Source: Dactylonectria macrodidyma
Taxonomy: Eukaryota > Ascomycota > Sordariomycetes > Hypocreales > Nectriaceae
Reading direction: 5' to 3'
Length of the DNA stretch: 64,000 nucleotides
Assembly (NCBI GenBank): GCA_020744425.1
Contig: JAGMUV010000005.1
Span: forward strand, 496,001-560,000
This document shows, in pieces, positions 57,001-64,000 of the stretch (the stretch's first letter is position 1; the number at the start of each line of letters is the position of its first letter). The position numbers and the translations under genes are program-made. The notes beneath the pieces are model-generated. The model was not told the origin of the DNA and searched no databases. It was given only the letters and a program-made list of their open reading frames with translations.

Positions 57001-57139
57001 AGCGTGGGTTCATACGCGACCGGACATGACGCGCAAGATGGTCCACGCGGGTGTAAGTTCGCTGACACTGAGTACACTGATACCGGCCCCCTCCTGAAGA
57101 TTGGACTTCGCTTAATGACTCTCGAGGTACATCCATCAT
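54062..57139 (-). CDS. Transcription factor with two C2H2 fingers plus Zn2Cys6 domain
   Basis: Six exons, 57139-57016, 56949-56895, 56813-56572, 56503-56381, 56324-55324 and 55249-54062, give 910 residues; introns are 56-81 nt. Exons 1-3 encode two adjacent C2H2 fingers, YQCTQCQRTYTRVDHLARH (H4 completed across the intron as VRSH) and FQCQTCQKCFGRADLLKRH (then MQLH). A Zn2Cys6 cluster follows: C-QA-C-ATAKVR-C-DDDKP-C-MR-C-QQLHIQ-C. The long remainder resembles the fungal-specific regulatory domain. The acceptor of intron 2 was chosen at GTGTCCAG rather than the earlier AG, since only it gives GRADLLKRH. Position suggests control of the beta-glucosidase/transporter pair. Confidence 0.88.
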
Positions 57140-58055
57140 AGCCTCGAGTGCCGGAGGCCGCGCAAAGGGATCTCCTTCTCCTCTCCTTCAGGGTGCTAAA
57201 CGAAGGAAACAGTGGCGAAAATTGAGGAGAGGGTGCTGTAAATGAGGGGGAAGAACGCATCCTGGTTATGTAGCACAGCTGCGCTACTAAAATTCCACAT
57301 CATGCCGCACTTAGTCTAGTGGTCGGAATGTGGGGGGTTAATTGTCATAGCATGTAAATTTTATGAGGGCCTACGAGGTATGTTGACACAATTTTATCTT
57401 GGTTTATCCGTCTATGACGAATAATATTCATAGCAGCAGCAGCGGGCGATGATCATAATTCTCAAACCAATCCGCGCCGTCGAGCTCAATATGGTTTAAA
57501 AAGTCTATCTAGTCTTGGTCTTAATATATGCTAGGGTGCGCTTTAGTATGGTGATATAGCATGACTTGACTCACTACATCTAAAGGATCAGGGCCCGCAC
57601 TTCATATAGACCAAAAGAGCCGGGAACTGCACCCAAATTTAGCCTCTTTAGATGTGCAAAAGAGGGGGCCCTAAGGGGGTCTTGGAACCCGAGCCAAAGA
57701 GGCCCCGCCCGAGGTTTTTCGGTGTAGCTGATCCGCACTATTACCCTAGACCTTGACAGGTCTCAGCCATAGTTTCAATGAGCCTTAAGTTTATACAAAC
57801 AACGAGAACTATGCTGATCAAATCAATTGTACAGGCTGGACTTAACTGACTAGCTACCATTCCTCTCCCATTTTTAGTTTCGCCAACACTAGTCGCGTGA
57901 GAATAGTTAGTTCGTTTCCAAAGCGGCTTTGATTGACAGGATGTGGTTTTCAAGACTTCGAAAAAATAGGTTGCATTTGATTGGAAAAAGAAAAGTAATT
58001 GCTACGCCGCATCTATTAAAATTGTAGGAATCATCCGCTCACACTTCGCCCTGGT
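57140..58055. other. Gene-free stretch
   Basis: About 915 bp, partly AT-rich, with the presumed promoter of the C2H2/Zn2Cys6 regulator at its left end. A 70-codon minus-strand frame at 57741-57953 has no motifs. Nothing else seen. Confidence 0.4.
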
Positions 58056-59271
58056 CTATACACCTGGACGTACATCATGAAGCTGCCGCGTGGAGCTTGA
58101 TATGCTCGCTAAATCATGCTCCTCATAATCCGACCGCTGGGCTTGCTTGACGACAATCTGCGACGTCTTCTGGATCCCGCCGGCTGGCTTCATCTCAATC
58201 TCCTCTCCTCCTGCCTCAATATAGGTCGTGTTTCCTCTCGGGAAGATCGATGCCATCTTCTTGCTGCCTTCAGTCGCGCCGCGCGAGCTCTTGGGGTTCG
58301 ATCGGGAGCGGGAGTTGGAGTAGTCAGCGTAGTCGGACGGGTTGCTGGCTTTGACGACCTTGGTGATGAGTTCGGCCATGTTCATTTCGATGTGGAGTTT
58401 GACGAGGTAGGCGAGAGGGTGGAACTGAAGGTATCTGCAGATTTGATGAGCATTTTGACGATGAAAAGGAAAAGAAAACTCACACAATATCACTTGGAAG
58501 TGACATCATTCCAACGAGTAGTACCTTAAGCAGTTAGCATCTCTTTCGGTTGGTCGGTGCATCTACTTACATCCATCGTGATGGAAATTACAATCATGCC
58601 AAGGTTGACTCGCCATAACCGGGTGTACTTAGTAAGACCATTGGCGACAAGCCGAGACTTGACCAGATGAATGAAGTAGAGATTTAGGGCAGCATCGATG
58701 ACCAGGAAAATGCACTTCTCAATCCGATCCCAGATGTTGTTGATGCGGATGTATGTATCGCTGATTTGAAGTCGAGCGGGGACCCAGATGCAGAAGACAC
58801 TGATGTTGATTGCCAATAGGAGTAAGAATACGCCCAGCTTGAGTTTCCATGCATTCTGCCGGACGACCATTAGAATCGATATTCGGTTGATGATAATTTG
58901 CATTAACGTCTGGATCTGCACCGCCCAAAGAAAGACTTGGATCGTTAGTGTTAGTTGTAGTCATGCATGTTGGTGGCGGCGGTCATACCAATGACGAAGA
59001 AAATGGCAAAGCTGGGTGGAATATGCCCGCGCAAGTAGAACCAAGTGATTGCACTCATAATGGTGCTGCTCGCCCATTCTGTCCACAGCATCATGAGGTA
59101 GATGTTCGTCCTCCGGCCTCTCTTCCACGACTTGACGGTCTGCCTCATACCCTTCGCTCCAGTAAAGATGCTCACGCCGAGGGAAAACCCCCACGCGATG
59201 CTGGCGATGTTCATGTCATCTCTGCTAGGATGGACGTATTTGAAGTCGTCGGGGATCAGGAAGCCAGTCAT
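58056..59271 (-). CDS. Seven-helix-type integral membrane protein
   Basis: Exons 59271-58989, 58935-58571, 58524-58484 and 58434-58056, with introns of 53, 46 and 49 nt, give 355 residues. Joined motifs match a fungal family of predicted 7-TM proteins: NIYLMMLWTEWASSTIMS, LWAVQIQTLMQIIINRISI, INISVFCIWVPARLQIS, IWDRIEKCIFLVIDAALNLYF, SRLVANGLTKY, VGMMSLPSDIV joined to YLQFHPLAYLVKLHIEM, then a hydrophilic Ser-rich tail of about 100 residues. Exon 3 is only 41 nt. Start at the ATG at 59271. Function unknown; receptor-like topology is an inference. Confidence 0.87.
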
Positions 59272-60824
59272 TCTGGCGGTGGGGAACGATTCAAAGGAAT
59301 GGACGACATAGACTGCTTGACTGTAAAAATATGGCCAAAACACCAGAAGACGGGAGCCACAGTAAGTTCAATGACTACTGTCCCATATATCAAGCAAGAC
59401 TCGCGAGCACTGACACGGGCCAGGCTGGAGAGCTGTTGGGTAGGTATGCAGTTGCTGCGCCCGCTCCAGGGATCGCACGTCCCGGTATTGAGCTTGGGCG
59501 GGACTTCTGCGTGAGCTGACTGCTGCAGATCACTAGTACTTATTTCAATGGTGCTCCGTGTCTGTTAGATCTCACCGAGCGTAGTGACTGTAATCAAGGA
59601 ATCTGAGACTATTCAACGGCCTCGTGGTTCGGAAGTCTTCCCCGCCGAGCATTTCCTGGAACAACTCTTCCGCATCGAGCTGATCGCCATCTCTGGGAGG
59701 AGTTCGAATGATACAGGAGCTGCTGAAGCCGCGATGCGTAGCGAACAGGGGTCCAGATGTATGATGATGTCTTGCGGCTCCGCATGGCAGGAACCGGGAT
59801 GGCATGAGAATCGGCACTACAGACGCAGTAGCTCATTGATACAGACGCACTGCCTCTTGCGAGAGCCGTATCGCGCCTGTGTCAAAAACGTGGTCTGGAG
59901 ATGACGACGCCACACGGGAAGCCCATCCGAGCCGCCTTTGGTCCAGCGCCACGGCCCAGCGGGCTCTTCTTACACCTGCTAACGCATTGAATCGGGTGGA
60001 TTGGTGATAGCATCCACCCAATCGAGTTGAGCTATGGCTTCAGCGGCTCCGCGGTGGAGATGGGAGCTAGCGACACGCGAGGACACGAGTCAGTCTCGCA
60101 GGCCTGGGACCATCTAATTTTGTATTCATGGGATGCGTCGTTCTGTGTAATATTGATTCGGCTGAAAAGGAAGTTGAACGAGATAAGTGAACAGCCCGAG
60201 AACGAATCGGGAGAATCGTGGACCTGGGATGGAGATCTCCCGCCTCGATCGGTACCGGGAGCCGATGAGATGAATGCCGCAGAGATGCAACGTTGGCATG
60301 TAGAGCTCAAGGATGGGGTACCATGGGCCGATGAAGATGCGACTGAAGGTGCACGGCGAAGGATCTCGTGCAGCTGAAACAAGGATCGATATTGCATGTG
60401 TCTCAACTGTGTGGCCAAAGGTGAACCTTTGTAACTACCGGCGTCGGCCGCATCCTTTGCCGCGTCTTCGAGAAACCGAGGCTGGACGAATCAAGGAAAA
60501 ATTCAAGTCATGCCATGTAATTCACCGACAATACCAATAGTTAGTTGGCCTGGGATGCGGTTAGTAGTCTCGGTCGTACACCGAGCTTACGTTGGTCTTC
60601 AACGGTGTGTCCGAACCCCAGCAAGATATGTGAACTCTAAAAGCCCAGTGAAACAATGATCGACTTATTGTCTAGGATTAGAAGGCCGGAACTGGGATAG
60701 TTAGACGCGGACCTTGACCGAGACGAGGATATGGATGCTGCTGAACATGGATGATGAGGCTTGGTTGGCATGCTTGGCTACTTGAGATTTATTTTGACTG
60801 CCGCCATCCAACCAGGAAATCACT
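59272..60824. other. Gene-poor stretch
   Basis: About 1.55 kb. A minus-strand ATG frame of 77 codons (59805-59572; Arg/Ser-rich N-terminus, then EELFQEMLGGEDF) could encode a small, possibly mitochondrial protein, but nothing confirms it. A plus-strand frame at 60027-60377 (TTG start) is unsupported. Confidence 0.3.
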
Positions 60825-60963
60825 TCCCCGGTGGCGCAATTGGCTGTGAGTACAACCGAGCTTCTGCGACACCAACACATATACTGACTAGACCCGAAGA
60901 GCGCGTTCGACTGTTAAACAGCATTAAATCGAGAGGTTGATGGTTCGAGCCCATCCCGGGGAG
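60825..60963 (+). tRNA. tRNA-Asn(GTT) with D-loop mRNA-type intron and anticodon-loop intron
   Basis: Acceptor stem TCCCCGG (60825-60831) pairs perfectly with CCGGGGA (60956-60962), discriminator G at 60963. D-stem GCGC at 60834-60837 and 60901-60904. Anticodon stem TTCGA/TCGAG with loop CTGTTAA, anticodon GTT. An 11-nt insert at 60917-60927 follows A37, the standard tRNA intron site. T-arm GATGG-TTCGAGC-CCATC. A box TGGCGCAATTGG (60832-60843), B box GGTTCGAGCCC (60942-60952), and a T7 run at 60982-60988 suits pol III termination. A second insert of 54 nt (60846-60899) interrupts the D-loop; removing both leaves 74 nt, a normal tRNA length. It could instead be a pseudogene, but every stem is intact. 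Confidence 0.8.
60846..60899 (+). other. Spliceosomal-type intron-like insert in tRNA D-loop
   Basis: 54 nt beginning GTGAGT, with ACTGAC at 60883-60888 as branch-point consensus 12 nt before the terminal AAG. Exact removal converts the D-loop to AATTGGCTA. Length and signals match the mRNA introns of neighbouring genes. Confidence 0.65.
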
Positions 60964-61521
60964 TTAATACTCTCCCATCCATTTTTTTCTTTCTTTTTTT
61001 CATTTTTTGCATGCCATGGTCAGTTCATGCGGTGGAACTCGTGTAGCAGGTGGAAGCAAAGGGGCGGGTACGCATTGAGGATCATCTGATGATCGTGTCC
61101 AATCTGAATGGCGGCTGTATTGCATGAATCAAGAGTTCCCATGGGAACAGGCTGTGTGCGCTACAGTCTCTTCAGCTACGTCTGGACATGTACGATACGC
61201 GTCACCGTGATTTGTGTCACAAGCGTTGTGTCTCGTTTACTGGTGCTGGGAATCACTGAAGAGGCCCTTGCAGACTCATGTCCAACTCTCATTGTGTTGT
61301 TTCCAGAGTATATGGTTACTGCCCGCTCCAGCAAGTGCGAGTTGTTGGCATATTTGGAAAAAAAAAAAAAAAAAAGGGGGCCCAGATCGGTCTGAGATAA
61401 TGAGGCATCAAGGGTATCATTGAACTATTGTTTCGCGTCATAATATCATGGACTCGTACCGACTCCAATCCCCGCCATTCAACTCGAGAGTGAGCCAATT
61501 GCGGCTACCCCATCACCCTTC
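60964..61521. other. Gene-free stretch after the tRNA
   Basis: About 560 bp with T-runs at 60982-61010 and an A-run of about 18 followed by G5 near 61359-61380. No gene supported. Confidence 0.4.
60982..60988 (+). terminator. Pol III terminator T-run
   Basis: Seven consecutive T about 20 nt after the tRNA 3' end, with further T-runs following. Confidence 0.65.
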
Positions 61522-62808
61522 CTAAAAGTCCAGCACGTTGTCCCAGGTCACCTCGCGGCCATCTTCGTGATAAAGTGTGCTCACGTCCGATCCGCTATAA
61601 TCGTCAATCTCCCTCCGACACTTCGCATTGAGTACAACACCCTTCTGCTCCCAGCCGTTTAGTTCTTCGGGGTCCATCTCCTCCACGATCTGCCAGATCC
61701 GTCGTCGGTTGGTAAATCCAGGAGGAACAGACAATCCGACATCCTTATACTCCCAGGGCACGTAGAGCCACTCGTCTTGGACTGGAAATGTTGGGCGAGC
61801 CAGGACCCGACGAGTGATCTTCTCCCAATCCCACTCCTCATCTCCCAGGTCTGTCGATTGAACCTCCATAACCTTTTCTTCATCAAGATCCCATATAAAA
61901 GGGATTTGGCAAAAGACCTGCATCCAACAAGACTGTGGCATGAGGTATGTGCATTCCAAGCCCAGAGGCTCTTGAAGGAGGCGACATGTAATTTCATCCT
62001 TGAGTTCCTGGGGCAAGTTGTTGAAGCCGGCGTGGAAGGTCTGTGGCGAAGTTGGAGAAATCTTGACTCGTTTTAGGTTGGAGAGTAGTCGTGTCGTGAG
62101 GTTTGGAATATGTGATGGATCGATATCCCACTGAGCACCAGATTAGCACGTAACGATATACCCCCGGAGCATCTCGCGTACCCATCCGCTCGGAACCTCA
62201 AACCAGCACTGCGAGTTATAATAGCCGCGAAAACCCCATTCGGTTGATCCTCCGGGAGCCTTCTCGGGGCAAAAAGGGACAAAATGGCATTTGGACGTTC
62301 CCTCGGAGCGTGACATTTCCCATCGTCGATTGAGTGTGACCCAAAGATCTCCCAGAGATCGAAGCTGTGATCCCGATGACGTTTTCATGGCCCGATTGAC
62401 GATTTCTTCGCAGGCATAATGTATGCCAAAGAACCAAGAATCACTGGTAACCAGTGGTGTAATGTTGCTGGGTAGATCGACTTGCCATATGGAACAACTC
62501 CGTGGTCCGCAGTACTTGTCTTGTGGTTCAACGACCTGATCACTCTGAAGAAGCATCAGCTCTCCTTCGTGATGGCGATCTCCCGTGGCGGTATGTCGAG
62601 TGATTGAAAGTTCCGGGACATGTTTTGAATCGGACTTATTCTTCTTGAGGGTAGATAGGCGAGGACCCTCGAGGGCGATGGCGTTTGTTCTCCAGTCCTT
62701 GGGATGCCAGAGGTCAGGGCCACTCGTGGAGTTTTCTCCAAAACGTCTGGAGTAAATGAACTCGCCGCAAATTGAGCAGAGAGGAAAGTCTCTTCTACAG
62801 CAACCCAT
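61522..62808 (-). CDS. Fungal protein with N-terminal CxxC and F-box-like segment
   Basis: Exons 62808-62182 and 62130-61522 with a 51-nt intron (GTACGC...GCTCAG, TGCTAAT branch-like site) give 411 residues. The start ATG at 62808 is in ACCATGG context. The N-terminus MGCCRRDFPLCSICGEF has paired cysteines; FFGIHYACEEIVNRA is the conserved His/Cys-containing helix of a family of fungal proteins of unknown function, followed by WFEVPSGW joined to WDIDPSHIPNL. An F-box-like stretch, NNLPQELKDEITCRLL, lies near residue 240. Possibly a substrate adaptor of a ubiquitin ligase, but this is inference. Donors closer to the acceptor would leave introns of 24-31 nt, which is too short. Confidence 0.8.
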
Positions 62809-63857
62809 GGTGGATAAGAAAATGCGCGATAGTTCGGGGTGTGCAGAGTTGTCGATGCAAGAACGTGCGAGGCAGGCGGAACACCATTCTCCTGCGGGTT
62901 TGCCCCGGAAAGGAGAATGAAGAGAAAAGCGGGAACAATGAAAAAGAGGAAAAAAGAAAACCCGCTTTAGGTCGCTCCGTTCCGTTGACTTTGCCGTCGG
63001 CACGTGAAACGAACGCCTGTATGAATCACTACTGCGTTTGCATGTGGAGCAGAACGAGCCTTTGTGCATTGATGTTGCGTTTGGGTGTCCGAAACGGTGA
63101 AAAAAAAAACCGAACCTCCATGAATCACTGCCGCCGGAGCGGAGCTGGTGAATCACTCTGGCAATTCCGGCATGTTTTCCCCATGCTCGCGCGCGGTCAG
63201 AACTTTGGACATCCCAAAGCTGCGATGTTAAGCGACTGCCGCCTTCGAAGCGAGCTTTGTGTTTCTTCAGCCGTGTGACCACCTTCTTTGTCCAAAACTC
63301 ACAGTTATTTGGGGGTGGACAGATTGTCTACGTGATGTGTTTCCAACGGCGACGAGACGTGGAAGCCCGTCCGTATGTGTCGCTAAGTCCTCCGTGGTAT
63401 TGTCCATCATTGACAACACGGAATTTATCCAAGGTTTTGTATTCTTGGCTAATGAGGATCAAACCTATGAACAAACTATCGCCTTTCAATTTCAACCTTC
63501 AAGCTTATAATGGCGCCTAAGAGTGTTTGTCTGTGATCCTCCAGTTCCACGTCGCGCGCCCATGTCACGTTTCTCGCATTCGACTCGCCAGCATCCAAAC
63601 TCAAGCAAACCGCACTACGCTCCTGATGTGAATTAATTTAATTCGTTTGATGGTGCCTAGACGGTAACATATCATTCACCAGGGTCATCACCTTCATTTG
63701 ACTATAGAACATAAACTGAAGCACTCCCATCAGTCAGACGTAGTGCCACTACACTCATTTTTTTCGACTTCATCATCTCATTTCGTCTACATACACTCAT
63801 ACTTGTCTCACTCATACTCGCTTTTCTCCATGCTTGCCTGGCATCTGGTGGATCGAA
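62809..63857. other. Gene-free stretch
   Basis: About 1.05 kb between divergent starts. It ends in a C/T-rich leader (63740-63830) typical of fungal 5' untranslated regions. Frames within it lack motifs. Confidence 0.4.
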
Positions 63858-64000
63858 ATGAACCTGCTTTTCTTGGTCTGGGTTTCTGGTGCCATGGGAG
63901 GCCGGCGCCAACCATCATCACCGTTTCCGTTTCTCAATTCCACTGGAATTGTGCCGACGGAGACATGTCCTGTTGATTATGAAACTTCCATGGGAGGCTT
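63858..64000 (+). CDS. 5' end of a gene running off the window, possible secreted protein
   Basis: ATG at 63858 (CGAAATGAAC) opens a frame with no stop to the window end. It begins MNLLFLVWVSGAMGG, a short hydrophobic signal-like segment, followed by a Pro/Ser-rich linker, an NST sequon and CPVDYETSMGG. The pyrimidine-rich leader upstream supports a transcript start. A competing ATG at 63830 in another frame ends after 48 codons. Only 47 residues are visible, so no function is assigned. Confidence 0.4.
   Translation, partial: MNLLFLVWVSGAMGGRRQPSSPFPFLNSTGIVPTETCPVDYETSMGG

Noticed and set aside
57741..57953. 70-codon minus-strand frame
   Set aside because: Short, isolated, without family features.
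59572..59805. 77-codon minus-strand frame with an Arg/Ser-rich N-terminus
   Set aside because: Could be a small mitochondrial protein but has no supporting evidence; kept only as a note in the gene-free stretch.
61359..61376. A-run that could mark a retroposed transcript end
   Set aside because: No processed gene copy or target duplication is visible next to it; a simple homopolymer is sufficient.
62142..62172. Shorter introns in the F-box-like gene using donors at 62172 or 62154
   Set aside because: They would be only 31 or 24 nt long, and the first would break the frame; the 51-nt intron from 62181 is consistent.

Overview
The window comes from a filamentous ascomycete, most likely a Sordariomycete and possibly Hypocreales (inferred from gene content). 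Most genes carry short GT-AG introns (about 45-95 nt), and the families present are typical of such fungi: Zn2Cys6 regulators, RTA1 membrane proteins, a STAND NTPase, fungal MFS transporters and Mutator-like transposons. Many start codons had to be chosen downstream of the longest open frame, and exons were joined by reading splice signals together with protein-family expectations. All gene models are predictions from sequence alone.

Layout, left to right. 0-6.3 kb: an SMP-30-type lactonase-like gene, then two RTA1-like membrane proteins flanking a Zn2Cys6 regulator. 6.4-11.2 kb: a 1576-residue STAND NTPase in two exons. 11.6-21.7 kb: an enoyl-CoA hydratase-like protein, an alpha/beta hydrolase, an amdS-type amidase divergent from an MFS transporter across a promoter with six GATA-factor sites, and a Zn2Cys6 regulator. 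22.3-25 kb: a 570-bp dispersed repeat and a membrane protein of unknown function. 25.25-28.95 kb: a complete Mutator-like element with perfect 81-bp inverted repeats, an 8-bp target duplication and an intact 974-residue transposase.

29.7-38.4 kb: a probable amino-acid catabolic cluster made of a D-serine/hydroxyaspartate dehydratase-like PLP enzyme, a Zn2Cys6 regulator, a Nit2-type amidase, a RidA imine deaminase and an L-serine/threonine dehydratase-like PLP enzyme. The two dehydratases would release enamines, RidA would hydrolyse them, and the amidase would act on an amide intermediate. 38.4-47.5 kb is gene-poor and decayed: two broken genes, a trypsin-like gene abutting a CorA-like membrane gene that lacks its own start codon, and the second copy of the dispersed repeat.

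47.5-57.1 kb: a probable beta-glucoside utilisation cluster, with a GH3 beta-glucosidase divergent from a sugar transporter across a promoter carrying a repeated 16-bp motif, next to a regulator that combines two C2H2 fingers with a Zn2Cys6 domain. 58-64 kb: a seven-helix-type membrane protein, a tRNA-Asn gene, a Cys-motif/F-box-like protein and the 5' end of a gene running off the window.

The most unusual signal is the tRNA-Asn(GTT) gene at 60825-60963. Besides a short intron at the standard anticodon-loop position, its D-loop holds a 54-nt insert with all the marks of an mRNA-type intron (GTGAGT, ACTGAC, AAG). Exact removal of both gives a canonical 74-nt tRNA.
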